A stretch of 64,000 bases of DNA from Caballeronia cordobensis (GCF_001544575.2 NZ_FCNY02000001.1:62001-126000); one strand, 5' to 3'. Shown: positions 26,430-36,984, counted from the stretch's first letter. Notes: a model not told the origin generated them from the letters alone. Numbers and translations: made by a program.

Positions 26430-26462
26430 GGGGCGCAGCCTTCGTAGTTGGGGCCGCGCCCC
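26430..26462 (+). terminator. Terminator-like hairpin after the cytochrome operon
   Basis: GGGGCGC (26430-26436) pairs with GCGCCCC (26456-26462), followed by TTGTCTTTT. It is 45 bases after the cytochrome stop and 21 before the next start. It may end the cytochrome message or attenuate the next gene. Confidence 0.5.
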
Positions 26463-26483
26463 TTGTCTTTTGGTGGATTCGAT

Positions 26484-27104
26484 ATGCATGTCGGTGAGCG
26501 TTTCAACAGCATCAGCCATCTGGTCGGCGCAGTGCTGTCCGTGGCCGGGCTCGCCGCGCTCGTCACGATGGGCGCGCTCGACGGCGACGCCTACAAGGTC
26601 GTGAGCTTCGCGGTGTACGGCGCGATGCTCTGCGTCCTCTACATCATCTCCACGCTGTATCACTGGGCGCGCACGCCGCGCCTGAAAGCGATACTGCAAA
26701 AGTGCGATCACTCGGCCATCTACTTGTTGATAGCCGGCAGCTACACGCCGTATACACTGGTGACCTTGCGTGGCCCGTGGGGCTGGTCGCTCTTCGGCGT
26801 AAGCTGGGGGCTCGCGGCGCTCGGCATCACGCAGGAACTCACGCTCGGGCGCCGAACCCGCAGCGTGTCGATGGTGCTTTACGTGCTGATGGGATGGCTC
26901 GCGCTCGTGGCCGTTCATCCGCTCGTGACCACGCTGCCGGCCGCGGGAACCGCATGGCTGGTAGCGGGCGGCGTGATATACAGCGCTGGCATTTACTTTT
27001 TCATCAACGACGAGCGCATCCGGCACGGACATGGAATCTGGCATCTGTTCGTGCTCGCAGGCAGCCTGTGCCAGTTCGTGAGCGTCGCGCGCTATGTCGC
27101 GTGA
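26484..27104 (+). CDS. Hemolysin III / PAQR family membrane protein
   Basis: A 206-residue, seven-helix inner-membrane protein of the YqfA/hemolysin III branch of the PAQR family. It opens with GERFNSISHLVGAVLSVAGL; the middle carries STLYHW and DHSAIYLLIAGSYTPY, and the C-terminus has a conserved His region (IWHLFVLAGSLCQFVSV). These His/Asp/Ser residues bind a metal in eukaryotic PAQR proteins. Haemolysin activity was reported for a Bacillus homologue, but most bacterial members are thought to affect membrane lipid balance. Confidence 0.88.
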   Translation: MHVGERFNSISHLVGAVLSVAGLAALVTMGALDGDAYKVVSFAVYGAMLCVLYIISTLYHWARTPRLKAILQKCDHSAIYLLIAGSYTPYTLVTLRGPWGWSLFGVSWGLAALGITQELTLGRRTRSVSMVLYVLMGWLALVAVHPLVTTLPAAGTAWLVAGGVIYSAGIYFFINDERIRHGHGIWHLFVLAGSLCQFVSVARYVA

Positions 27105-27316
27105 GCGCCGGACTGAGCGAGCGCCGCAGCGTCGAAGTGTCTTCGATGCAACTTAGCGCCAGATGACGTGTCTTGATAGCACGTCGAACTTCGCGGCAGC
27201 GCCGGGCGATCAGTGATCGCCGCTAAAGGCCCGCCGCCCGATTCATTTCCGAGCGTCGCACATGCGCTCTGCCGGCCGAACCCGATTCGCCGCAGCCTCG
27301 ATTCGCATGCGCGACG

Positions 27317-27340
27317 TTCGATATAACGAATAGAACGTTC
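27317..27340 (+). promoter_or_regulatory. Short-leader promoter region of rhlE with small palindromes
   Basis: TATAAC (27322-27327) can serve as a -10 box inside a TTCG-ATATAA-CGAA inverted repeat (27317-27330). The 8-bp palindrome GAACGTTC (27333-27340) lies just downstream, 6 bases before the start codon. The message leader would be about 12 bases. Confidence 0.35.
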
Positions 27341-27345
27341 AATTT

Positions 27346-28932
<1,587 letters not shown>

Positions 28933-28972
28933 TCAAGTTGGACATGCTCCGGTGCGCCGCACCGGAGTTGTT

Positions 28973-29482
28973 TCAGGCGGCGGCGCTCGCCGCCCGCTTC
29001 AGCCAGTCGAGTTGCTCGCGCCAACGCGTGAGCGCCGATTGCGCATCGGTCAGTTCGAACGCGATTCCATTCGTGAGTCGCGCATATCCCACCCGCTGCA
29101 CTTCACCGCTCTCGATCGTGCCGACGAAGCACGCGAGCGGCACGTCGTCGAGCGGCACGCGGCGCACGTCGAGATGCACCTGATAGAACGCCTCGTCGAA
29201 AACGAAAGTCAGCGTCGCACGGCCCGTCGTGGCGACGGCCTGCGCGGTCCGCGAAGTCGGCCACAGCGCAAATGCGAGCGTGCGCGCGTCGGGCGCGAGC
29301 AGCTCGCCGGCGCTCAACAATGCGGTGCGCACGCGATGACCCTGATCGGCGGCGCATAGCGATGCGGTGAAACCGGCATCGGCGCTTGCGAACGTGCCGT
29401 CGAAGAGCGCGCGCAACTCGGGCGGCCATTCATCGAAAATGGCGTGCGAAGCGAGCGAAGGCGTCGTTTTGGAGTCGGTCAT
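28973..29482 (-). CDS. Hypothetical protein, possible pyridoxamine-phosphate-oxidase-like fold
   Basis: A 169-residue soluble protein. The pattern of a short helical start, then alternating strands with TLAFALWPTSRTAQAVATTGRATLTFVFDEAFYQVHLDV, resembles a split-barrel flavin-binding fold in which small-molecule oxidases are found. No flavin-binding signature is complete, so the assignment is tentative. It lies downstream of and co-directional with the ferritin-like gene (40 bases apart) and may be in the same transcript. Confidence 0.55.
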   Translation of the reverse strand: MTDSKTTPSLASHAIFDEWPPELRALFDGTFASADAGFTASLCAADQGHRVRTALLSAGELLAPDARTLAFALWPTSRTAQAVATTGRATLTFVFDEAFYQVHLDVRRVPLDDVPLACFVGTIESGEVQRVGYARLTNGIAFELTDAQSALTRWREQLDWLKRAASAAA

Positions 29483-29522
29483 GAGAGGATGCCGGCGTCG
29501 GGCCGGCATCGTTGGGTGAGGG

Positions 29523-30347
29523 TTAGCGGAAGAAAAGCTGCGTCATCTTGGCAAGCGGATAATGCACGCCGGGCTGGATGCGCGCGGGCAAATCGAGCGG
29601 CTTGAGCAACATCTTGATGCACTGATCCGCCGACAGATTACGCCGCACGAGCGCATTCACGCGCGCCGACAACTCACGGTTGTACTCGGCATCGTGCGCA
29701 TGCTCAGGATAACGAATGGCGAAGACATGCCGCAGCGCGATCTCCGAATCCTCGCTCTTCAGCTCGGCCACGCGCCGGACGAGCGCGCCCAGCACCGCAA
29801 TGCGCCCATTGCCTTCGATCTTGTTCCACTTCTTGAAGAAGTGAAAAAAGTGCTTGTAGTGCCGCACTTCGTCCGTGCGAATGTTGTCGGTGATTTCCTT
29901 GAGCACCGGTTCATCGGAACAATCGTTGATCGCGCGGTAAAGCGTCGCGGTGCCCGTCTCGACGACGCATCGCGCCACCATTTCGAGCGCACGCTTCTTC
30001 TCGAAGGCCTCGTAGGAGCACGTGAGCGAATACTCTTCGAAGAAGTTCTTGAACGCCGTGTCCCAGTCGAACTCCGGCCACACGTGATTGATGTAAGTCT
30101 TGAGCGCCCTGCCGTGCTGCATCTCTTCGGGCTCCCACTCATTGTTGAGCCACGCCGAGATTTCCGGGTCGTCATGGAAATACTTGCTCAGATTGCTCGT
30201 GTAGAGATCGGTGCCGCTCTCGATGAACGAGCACGCGCATAACAACAAAAGAAGGTGCTCGTTGGATGCCGCCTTCTTGAGATCGATCCGCGTGAGATCG
30301 ATGTCTTCGATGCGCCACGGCATCACGTGAGTACTGAGTGTTTGCAT
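29523..30347 (-). CDS. Ferritin-like di-iron protein
   Basis: A 274-residue all-helical protein with the two E/D-x2-H metal motifs of ferritin-like di-iron oxygenases: EPEEMQHGRALKTY (about 72-85) and TDEVRHYKHFFHF (about 158-170). Acidic ligands lie on the preceding helices (SFIESGTDLY and EMVARCVVETG). This is the four-helix-bundle layout of acyl-ACP desaturases and AurF-type N-oxygenases. The substrate is unknown, and there is no electron-transfer partner nearby. The ATG at 30347 is preceded by a leader with two hairpins. Confidence 0.75.
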   Translation of the reverse strand: MQTLSTHVMPWRIEDIDLTRIDLKKAASNEHLLLLLCACSFIESGTDLYTSNLSKYFHDDPEISAWLNNEWEPEEMQHGRALKTYINHVWPEFDWDTAFKNFFEEYSLTCSYEAFEKKRALEMVARCVVETGTATLYRAINDCSDEPVLKEITDNIRTDEVRHYKHFFHFFKKWNKIEGNGRIAVLGALVRRVAELKSEDSEIALRHVFAIRYPEHAHDAEYNRELSARVNALVRRNLSADQCIKMLLKPLDLPARIQPGVHYPLAKMTQLFFR

Positions 30348-30654
30348 ATATCGCGCTCCCAGGCTGGACTGAACGCGCCATCGGCCAACAAGACGGCCGA
30401 GGTTCAGGTGACACCGGGAACGCTGTTCCTGGTGCCCTCGACTTCGAGTATTAGCGGCTTGTTTTTCCATCTTAGCCGCCCTGCAACGAGTTTGCAGACA
30501 TGGGGACAGACTCATGCGGAACGCGCCGGTTCCGTCTGCACCAAATTCTTGCAAGCCGTGCGAGCGGCCAACGGTGCAGTGCAGCATGAAACGTGCCGGT
30601 CAGTCGCCCTCGAAGCAGAAGCCTGGAAACGGGAAAGGCAGTGCCGATGCGCCT
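30348..30654. other. Structured leader between the MHS transporter and the ferritin-like gene
   Basis: 307 bases without a gene. Two inverted repeats lie upstream of the minus-strand ferritin-like gene. TCGGCC (30381-30386) pairs with GGCCGA (30395-30400). CACCGGGAAC (30412-30421) pairs with GTTCCTGGTG (30425-30434) with one G-U wobble and a 3-base loop. Both would be in the message leader. I see nothing clear in the right half. Confidence 0.4.
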
Positions 30655-31980
30655 CTACGCCGCGCGCCGCGCCGCATGCATACGCCATGCGACGATCGCC
30701 AGCGACACGCCCGACAACGCCGCCGCCAGCAACACGTAGTAACTCGGCGCGAGCTTGTCGCCGGTGACGTGAATGAACGTCTCGACGATCGTCGGCGCGA
30801 AACCGCCGAAGAGCGTCACGCCGAGCGCGTAGCCGATCGAAAGACCGGTCGAGCGCACGCGCGTCGGGAAAATTTCCGACATGAGCGCGGGCATCGGGCC
30901 GGAGTAGGCGGCTTTCAGAATGCCCGCGACCGCTTGCAGCACGACGAGCGATGCGACCGTCGGATGCGCTTGCAGCCACGCAAACATCGGATAAATCGTG
31001 ACGCCCATGAACACCGACGTGGCGAGCATGATGCGGATGCGCCCGAGCCGGTCGGACAGCGCGCCCATGACTGGGGAAAAGATGAACTGAAGTCCGCCAT
31101 TGAGCACGACGACGGCGAAGGAAGCCGTCGCCGGCAGATGCAGTTGCTTGACCGCGTACATCGGCATGTAGAGTTGCAAGACATACACGCCGACCGTCGA
31201 TTGCGCGACGATGCCGACCGCGAGCAAGAGATTCAGCCACTGGTTCGAGAACGAGACGCCGGGCGCGCTCGTTTTCTGTGCGGCGCGCGTCGCGAGAAAC
31301 TCCGGCGTTTCGTCCAGATGCGAGCGGATGTAGTAGCCCACCGGCCCGACGAGCAGGCCGAACACGAACGGAATGCGCCACCCCCAGCTTTCGAGCTGCG
31401 GCTGCGGCAGCCAGGCGCTCAGCACCGAGCCGAACGCCGCGGCCATGATCGCGGCGAGTCCCTGGCTCGCGAACTGCCAGCTCGCGTAATAGCCGCGCCG
31501 CCCTTCGCTGTGCTCGACCATGAACGCCGTCGCGCTGCCGAATTCGCCGCCGACCGCGAAGCCTTGCACGAGCCGCGCGAGCAGAATCAAAAGCGGCGCG
31601 GCGAGACCGATATGCTGATACGACGGCATCACGGCCATCGTGAACGTGCCGACCATCATCAGCAGAATGGCGAGCGTGAGCGCGGCCTTGCGCCCTTTAC
31701 GGTCGCCGTAGATGCCGAGCACGACTGCGCCGAGCGGGCGCATCAGAAACGAAATGCCGAACGTGCCGATCGCCAGCATGGTCGAGAGCCACTCGTCGTT
31801 CGACGGAAAGAACGCCTTCGCGATGACCGTCGCGAAGTAGCCGTAGACGAGAAAGTCGAACCATTCGAGCGCATTGCCGACCGACGACGAGAACACGATG
31901 CGCCGGATCATCGCGCGGGAAAGCGCTGTTTTTTCTGCGGGCGCTTCGATATTCCGCGCCCGGTACACGTCTTCGTTCAT
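30655..31980 (-). CDS. MFS transporter, metabolite:H+ symporter (MHS) family
   Basis: A 441-residue, 12-helix inner-membrane symporter. The family start GNALEWFDFLVYGYFATVIAKAFFP is at about 35-60. FGISFLMRPLGAVVLGIYGDRKGRKAAL (about 78-105) is the loop 2-3 motif, and GEFGSATAFMVEH (about 142-154) is characteristic of MHS members such as ProP and KgtP. The substrate is not predictable. It lies 124 bases downstream of the gamma-glutamyltransferase gene on the same strand, which suggests a shared operon and possibly uptake of a gamma-glutamyl breakdown product or related organic acid. Confidence 0.9.
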   Translation of the reverse strand: MNEDVYRARNIEAPAEKTALSRAMIRRIVFSSSVGNALEWFDFLVYGYFATVIAKAFFPSNDEWLSTMLAIGTFGISFLMRPLGAVVLGIYGDRKGRKAALTLAILLMMVGTFTMAVMPSYQHIGLAAPLLILLARLVQGFAVGGEFGSATAFMVEHSEGRRGYYASWQFASQGLAAIMAAAFGSVLSAWLPQPQLESWGWRIPFVFGLLVGPVGYYIRSHLDETPEFLATRAAQKTSAPGVSFSNQWLNLLLAVGIVAQSTVGVYVLQLYMPMYAVKQLHLPATASFAVVVLNGGLQFIFSPVMGALSDRLGRIRIMLATSVFMGVTIYPMFAWLQAHPTVASLVVLQAVAGILKAAYSGPMPALMSEIFPTRVRSTGLSIGYALGVTLFGGFAPTIVETFIHVTGDKLAPSYYVLLAAALSGVSLAIVAWRMHAARRAA

Positions 31981-32022
31981 GCCGTCTCCTTATTCTTCGC
32001 CCGACGCGGGCGCGCACGGTCC

Positions 32023-32049
32023 CATTCGCTGGTCTAAAAGCAGCGAATG
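32023..32049. repeat. Perfect inverted repeat between ggt-like and MHS transporter genes
   Basis: CATTCGCTG (32023-32031) and CAGCGAATG (32041-32049) are perfect 9-bp complements around a 9-base loop. There is no T run on the minus strand, so it is not a simple terminator. It may be an intercistronic RNA hairpin setting the relative expression of the two genes. Confidence 0.55.
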
Positions 32050-32104
32050 AACCCAGGTCGTGGTGATTGGAGGCCGGTCATGCGACGCGGCCCCCGCAGC
32101 GGAT

Positions 32105-33742
32105 TTAGAACCCGGCGGCGAGCCCGTCGCGCCGGCTGTCGCTGGCGGCGACATAGCCGCGCTCGGGATCGTTGCGGTCGAGCTTCCAGATGTACTGGCC
32201 GGAGCCGAAGTCCATATAGGGATCGTCGACGGACTTGATCGTATGGCCGAGGCCTTCGAGCGCGCGCGCGGTTTCGCGATCGAGCGTGGCCTCGATGTCG
32301 ATCGTGAAGTCGCGGTTGACCTTCCAGCGCGGCGCATCGCACGCCGCCTGCGGCTGCTGGCCGTAGTCCAGCATGCGCACGATGGATTGCAGATGGCCCT
32401 GCGGCTGCATGTCGCCGCCCATGACGCCGAAGCTCATGACCGCTTCGCGGCGGCCGTCGACTTCCTGCGTCAGGAACGCGGGAATGATCGTATGGAACGG
32501 GCGCTTGCCGCCTTCGACGACGTTCGCGGACTTCGGATCCATCGAGAAGCCGCAGCCGCGGTTCTGCAGCGAAATGCCGGTGTCCGGCACGACCACGCCC
32601 GAACCGAAGCCCATGTAGTTCGACTGGATGAAGCTCACCATCATGCCGCGCTCGTCCGCGACCGACATGTAGATGGTGCCGCCCGCCTTCGGCATGCCGA
32701 AGTCGAATTGCGTGGCCTTTGACGGGTCGATGAGCTTCGCGCGCTCGGTCAGATACGCGTCGTCGAGCATCTGCTTGGGCGTGACTTCCATCGAGCGCGG
32801 ATCGGCGACGTAGCGATACACATCCGCGAATGCAAGCTTCATCGCCTCGATCTGCAGATGCTGCGACTCGATGCGATCGACGCTCAGCGCGCCCACGTCG
32901 AACTTGTCGAGAATGCCGAGCGCGATCAGCGCCGCGATACCCTGCCCGTTCGGCGGAATCTCATGCACCGTGTGGCCGCGATAGTCCTTGCTGATCGGCT
33001 CGACCCACTCCGCGCGATAGTTGCGCAGGTCGTCCATCGTGAGCGCGGCGCCGCCCTCGCGCGCAAACGACGCGATACGCTCGGCGCTCTCGCCTTCGTA
33101 ATACGCACGCGGTCCGTGCTGCGCGAGCAACCGCAGCGTCTTCGCGTGGCCGGGAAAGCGCACGAGCTCGCTCACCTCGGGCGCGCGCCCGCGCGGCATG
33201 AAGACGTCCGCAAAGCCCGGCTGATCCTTCAGCTCCGGCACCGCGGCGGCCCATTTGTAAGCGACGATGCTCGCCACCGCATGACCGCGCTCGGCGATCT
33301 CGATGGCGGGTTCCATGAGATCGGCGAACGGCAGCGAGCCGAACTTCGTATGCAATGCTTCCCAACCGGCGATGACGCCCGGCACGGTGATCGTGTCCCA
33401 GCCGCGCTTGGGCTGACGAGCAAGACCGTTTTCCTCGCCGTATTTGCGCCGGAAGTAATCGACGTTCCAGGCCGCCGGCGACACACCCGATGCGTTCAGG
33501 CCGTGGAGTTTCTTGCCGTCCCAGACGAGCGCGAAGGCGTCGCCGCCCAGACCGCACGAAACAGGCTCGACGACGGTGATGGCCGCCGCCGCCGCGATGG
33601 CCGCATCGACGGCATTGCCGCCCTTCCAGAGCATGCGCAGGCCCGCTTGCGCGGCGAGCGGATGCGATGTCGAAACGATATTACGGGCGAACACCGGCAG
33701 GCGCGGCGTGGGATACGGGTTTTGCCAGTTGAAGCGAGTCAT
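32105..33742 (-). CDS. Gamma-glutamyltransferase family protein (Ntn hydrolase)
   Basis: A 545-residue precursor of a self-cleaving N-terminal-nucleophile hydrolase that removes gamma-glutamyl groups. Landmarks: NAVDAAIAAAAAITVVEPVSCGLGGDAFALVW (about 42-73), then the processing site at KAGGTIYMSVADERG near residue 350, where the Thr becomes the new N-terminus. The usual T-T-H reads T-I-Y here, so the nucleophile is kept but the histidine two positions later is Tyr. No signal peptide is evident, so it may be cytoplasmic, unlike the periplasmic E. coli enzyme. The YwrD-like branch is most similar. It probably leads the operon with the MHS transporter. Confidence 0.88.
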   Translation of the reverse strand: MTRFNWQNPYPTPRLPVFARNIVSTSHPLAAQAGLRMLWKGGNAVDAAIAAAAAITVVEPVSCGLGGDAFALVWDGKKLHGLNASGVSPAAWNVDYFRRKYGEENGLARQPKRGWDTITVPGVIAGWEALHTKFGSLPFADLMEPAIEIAERGHAVASIVAYKWAAAVPELKDQPGFADVFMPRGRAPEVSELVRFPGHAKTLRLLAQHGPRAYYEGESAERIASFAREGGAALTMDDLRNYRAEWVEPISKDYRGHTVHEIPPNGQGIAALIALGILDKFDVGALSVDRIESQHLQIEAMKLAFADVYRYVADPRSMEVTPKQMLDDAYLTERAKLIDPSKATQFDFGMPKAGGTIYMSVADERGMMVSFIQSNYMGFGSGVVVPDTGISLQNRGCGFSMDPKSANVVEGGKRPFHTIIPAFLTQEVDGRREAVMSFGVMGGDMQPQGHLQSIVRMLDYGQQPQAACDAPRWKVNRDFTIDIEATLDRETARALEGLGHTIKSVDDPYMDFGSGQYIWKLDRNDPERGYVAASDSRRDGLAAGF

Positions 33743-34202
33743 TGAAGAAAGTCCGAATTACGAGCAGGCGAAGCGTGCCGAAGGGTTTTACGTTGCATCA
33801 GGGCGAAAGATGAATATTGCATTGTCCGCTTAATCCAAAACAAATTCATTTATCGTATAAATTAATGAGTGGTGCGCATGAATCGCTCGAAGCTTGGCCG
33901 ACTCGCGCTCCGCGCAGACCGCCGTCTTTGTGTGCGCCGCCGCACGAAGTTAAGGTTGATTCTCCGAAATCGCGCGCGCAGAGGACCGCCTCCGCATGGA
34001 CAAAAAGTCAAAGCCAAAATTTTCGCTGCAAATTTGGCACTTGTCAGACGCTTGCCTACAATCACAATTCCCGGCAAATGCAGCACAAAATCAACGCCTT
34101 TGCCCGGCGGTTTTTTCAGTTTCCCCGTACAACGTTTCGAAGCAAAAAGATCCGGCTTACAAAGCCGGCTGCTTATGCCGTTCGGTCGTCATGGAGAACA
34201 CA
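33743..34202. other. A+T-rich intergenic region with a small palindrome
   Basis: This 460-base gap is richer in A+T than its neighbours. A perfect palindrome ATTTAT-CGT-ATAAAT spans 33848-33862, about 105 bases upstream of the minus-strand gamma-glutamyltransferase start, and could be an operator. The right part supplies the leader of the 65-residue gene at 34203. I see no other gene. Confidence 0.4.
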
Positions 34203-34400
34203 ATGCTGAGTCCGCACGAATTTGCCACGCTGCTACTGGTTCAGGAAGCACCCAATCAGGTCGACATGGAACGCGAAGAACTCGATGCCCTGCTCGAACG
34301 CCAGCTCGTTCAGCTCGAGAATCTCGCCTCCGGACGTCAACAGTGGCGCCTTACCGCCACCGGCGACTCCACCGTCAAGGCTTTCAAGCGTTACTCGTAG
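34203..34400 (+). CDS. Small conserved hypothetical protein
   Basis: A 65-residue soluble protein (MLSPHEFATLLLVQEAP...) with an acidic helical middle (DMEREELDALLERQLVQLE) and a more basic end. The ATG at 34203 follows a clean GGAG site with 6-base spacing. Similar short proteins occur in Burkholderia relatives; the layout resembles a small winged-helix/MarR-like fold (helix, helix, then a TATGDSTV strand), but this is only a guess. Confidence 0.65.
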   Translation: MLSPHEFATLLLVQEAPNQVDMEREELDALLERQLVQLENLASGRQQWRLTATGDSTVKAFKRYS

Positions 34401-34474
34401 CACGCGCAGCAGGGACTCAGGGCGCGGCAGGCCGCCGCGTCCGTTTCATCTCTCCTCACTTCGAAGCAAACCCG

Positions 34475-34855
34475 TCAACCGGCTCGCAGCGTGGGGTCGA
34501 CCGCTGCACGCCAGCTCAACGCCTGCGCGCGCTGATCGAGGAAGAAGCTCGCCCAGGCGCTTTGCGCCTCAGGTCCGGGATTCGCGCGATAGGCGCGATA
34601 CCGTTCGGCGATCGCCGTCTGGAACGCGCAGAAACGCTCTTTCGACAGCCCGCCGCGCCGCTCGGCCACATAAGCATCGAAGAAGGCCGAGTAGACGGAT
34701 TGCGCGTCCGGGCCGTAATCGACCAGCGACGTTGCGCACATGCCTTGAAGCGCGCTGAACGACGGCGCGCCCATCGAGCCATCGAGACTCGGCGTACCCA
34801 CGCAGCCCGCTAGCAACGCCGCGCCGAGCAGGCCTGAAACCAACCTCATTTGCAT
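34475..34855 (-). CDS. Hypothetical lipoprotein
   Basis: A 126-residue exported protein. A short signal peptide with lipobox LLAGC (Cys about residue 18) is followed by a helical mature part (residues about 40-120) rich in Ala, Tyr and Arg, with no family I recognise. The ATG at 34855 is followed directly by hydrophobic residues. It is divergent from glpK, and the 207 bases between them hold both promoters. Confidence 0.65.
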   Translation of the reverse strand: MQMRLVSGLLGAALLAGCVGTPSLDGSMGAPSFSALQGMCATSLVDYGPDAQSVYSAFFDAYVAERRGGLSKERFCAFQTAIAERYRAYRANPGPEAQSAWASFFLDQRAQALSWRAAVDPTLRAG

Positions 34856-35062
34856 CGCACTCACCCTTCGTTCGATCTGGTGCCGCCAGTATCGGCCCAT
34901 CGGCACGGGTGCGCCACTCGTCCAGACGGCATAGGCATTTTGCGCACAATGCGAAAGACGTCGCGCGGCCTATGCCATTCGGCCAGGTTGTCCGCGCGGC
35001 CTCGCTCCGATAGATTGCGCAGACGGACAACGCATCCACGTCCGACCAGACCGGAGGAGACC

Positions 35063-36559
35063 ATGCAGGATCAGTACGTTCTCGCGCTCGACCAGGGCAC
35101 CACCAGTTCGCGCGCCATGCTGTTCGACAGGCATGGCAACGTCGTGTCCGTGGCGCAAAAGGAATTCCGGCAGATTTATCCGCAAGCGGGCTGGGTCGAG
35201 CATGACCCGCTGGAGATCTGGTCGACGCAGGCGGGCGTCGCCGCTGAAGCCGTCACGCGCGCGGGGGTGCATGCCTCGTCGATTGCGGCGGTCGGCATCA
35301 CGAACCAGCGCGAAACCACGATCGTCTGGGACCGAGAAACGGGCAAGCCGGTTTATAACGCGATCGTCTGGCAGGACCGGCGCATGGCCGGATTTTGCGA
35401 CGAACTCAAGTCGCGCGGGCTCGAAGCGATGGTACGCGCAAAGACCGGCCTGCCCATCGACGCCTACTTTTCCGCGACGAAGATCCGCTGGATTCTCGAC
35501 AACGTCGAAGGCGCGCGCGACAAAGCGCGGCAAGGACGGCTCGCCTTCGGCACCGTGGATAGCTGGCTCATGTGGAATTTCACGCGGCACGGCCTGCATG
35601 TCACCGATATCACGAACGCCTCGCGCACCATGCTCTTCAATATCCACGAGCGGCGCTGGGACGACGAACTGCTCGACGCATTCGATATTCCCCGCAACCT
35701 GCTGCCCGAAGTGCGCACGTCGTCCGAGGTGTACGGCGCGACGCAAGGCACGGTGTTCGCCGCGGACATCCCGCTGGCGTCGCTTGCCGGCGATCAGCAC
35801 GCCGCGCTCTTCGGCCAGATGTGCACGGACTCCGGCATGGTGAAGAACACCTACGGCACGGGGTGCTTTCTCGTCATGAACACCGGCGAGAAGCCGATCG
35901 AGTCGCGCAACAACCTCGTCACGACGATCGCGTGGCAGATCGGCGATCGGGTGAACTATGCGCTCGAAGGCAGCATCTTTATCGCGGGCGCGGTCGTGCA
36001 ATGGCTGCGCGACGGGCTCGGCATCATCCGCCGCGCGAGCGAAATAGAAACGCTCGCGCGCGGCGTGCCGCATAGCGACGGCGTCTATTTCGTGCCCGCG
36101 TTCGCCGGACTCGGCGCGCCGCACTGGAACGCGCGCGCCCGCGGCTCGCTGTTCGGCGTCACGCGCGGCACCACGTCGAGCCATATCGCGCGCGCGGCGC
36201 TCGATTCGATCGCGTATCAATCGCTCGACGTGCTGAAGGCAATGGAGGCGGACTCGGGCATGCGGATCGGCGAATTGCGCGTCGATGGCGGCGCCTGCGC
36301 GAACGATCTGCTGATGCAGTTTCAGGCGGACCTGCTCGGCGTCGATGTGGCGCGCCCACGCGTCGCCGAGACGACAGCGCTCGGCGCGGCCTATCTCGCG
36401 GGGCTCGCGGTCGGCTACTGGAAAGATATCGACGAGCTGAAGGCGCAATGGCAGCTCGAACGGCGTTTCGCGCCGTCGATGCCCGCACGCGAGATCAAGT
36501 CGTGTCTTGCCGGGTGGCGGCGCGCGGTCAACGCGGCGAAGGCCTGGGCGGATAGCTGA
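35063..36559 (+). CDS. glpK: Glycerol kinase
   Basis: A 498-residue cytoplasmic FGGY-family kinase that phosphorylates glycerol to sn-glycerol 3-phosphate. [15 protein letters not shown] (about 7-21) is the phosphate-1 motif. [32 protein letters not shown] and WQDRR follow, then [12 protein letters not shown] and [11 protein letters not shown], with the C-terminal [17 protein letters not shown] as in GlpK. The start ATG has a strong ribosome site GGAGGAGA. No facilitator or dehydrogenase gene lies next to it. Confidence 0.96.
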   Translation: MQDQYVLALDQGTTSSRAMLFDRHGNVVSVAQKEFRQIYPQAGWVEHDPLEIWSTQAGVAAEAVTRAGVHASSIAAVGITNQRETTIVWDRETGKPVYNAIVWQDRRMAGFCDELKSRGLEAMVRAKTGLPIDAYFSATKIRWILDNVEGARDKARQGRLAFGTVDSWLMWNFTRHGLHVTDITNASRTMLFNIHERRWDDELLDAFDIPRNLLPEVRTSSEVYGATQGTVFAADIPLASLAGDQHAALFGQMCTDSGMVKNTYGTGCFLVMNTGEKPIESRNNLVTTIAWQIGDRVNYALEGSIFIAGAVVQWLRDGLGIIRRASEIETLARGVPHSDGVYFVPAFAGLGAPHWNARARGSLFGVTRGTTSSHIARAALDSIAYQSLDVLKAMEADSGMRIGELRVDGGACANDLLMQFQADLLGVDVARPRVAETTALGAAYLAGLAVGYWKDIDELKAQWQLERRFAPSMPAREIKSCLAGWRRAVNAAKAWADS

Positions 36560-36678
36560 GGGCCGAATCGCATATGTCGCTTTGCGCAAAGCATATGACG
36601 CATGCGGCGGTGCAAAAAACCGGCGCGTGCGGTATCCTAAAAAAGCTGACGGGTCATTCGGCCCGAAGGCATTCAGTA
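36560..36678. other. Short palindromes between glpK and the ribB riboswitch
   Basis: CATATG occurs at 36571-36576 and 36592-36597 around a perfect 12-bp palindrome CTTTGCGCAAAG (36580-36591). Its role is unknown; there is no T run, so it is not a terminator. The ribB promoter must lie to its right, before the riboswitch. Confidence 0.35.
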
Positions 36679-36836
36679 CGTCTTCAGGGCGGGGTGCAAT
36701 TCCCCACCGGCGGTATGTGGCGAGGCTTCGCGGCCGGACCATGAGCCCGCGAGCGCCCGCGCCGGCACCATGCGCGGGGTCAGCAGATCTGGTGAGACGC
36801 CAGAGCCGACGGTCATAGTCCGGATGAGAGAAGATG
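36679..36836 (+). promoter_or_regulatory. FMN riboswitch (RFN element)
   Basis: The conserved blocks are all present: GTCTTCAGGGCGGGG, CAATTCCCCACCGGCGGTA, AGCCCGCGAGCG, GTCAGCAGATCTGGTG, CCAGAGCCGACGGTCA and AGTCCGGATGAGAGAAG. Stem P1 forms between CGTCTTC (36679-36685) and GAAGATG (36830-36836). It lies 148 bases before ribB; FMN binding would lower riboflavin-gene expression. Confidence 0.96.
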
Positions 36837-36841
36837 TGCAG

Positions 36842-36946
36842 ATGGTCATGTTCGTTCCCCGTCGCGATCCATCCATCGCGTCTATCCGGACGACGCCGCT
36901 CAAGCGTCGCCGTGGGGTGCCGTTCTGTCTGTTTGCAATGCCCTGA
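36842..36946 (+). other. Possible upstream reading frame between the FMN riboswitch and ribB
   Basis: A 34-codon frame starts 5 bases after the aptamer ([12 protein letters not shown]...). Its only ribosome-site-like sequence, GAGAAG, is in the 3' strand of riboswitch stem P1, so FMN binding could hide it. A second, overlapping frame starts at 36834. A CGACGC/GCGTCG hairpin (36891-36909) lies inside. This may be chance; it is recorded as a regulatory possibility. Confidence 0.3.
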
Positions 36947-36984
36947 AACGTTTTTCGCTTAATTTTTGCGCGAGAGCGTTTCAC

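Noticed and set aside
34030..34060. Possible sigma-54 promoter (TGGCAC then TTGC)
   Set aside because: The spacing between the two elements is 11 bases instead of 5, so it does not fit.
36571..36597. CATATG pair as further sites of the ACATATGT regulator
   Set aside because: The flanking bases differ from the ACAAC...GTTGT arms, and CATATG alone is a common hexamer.
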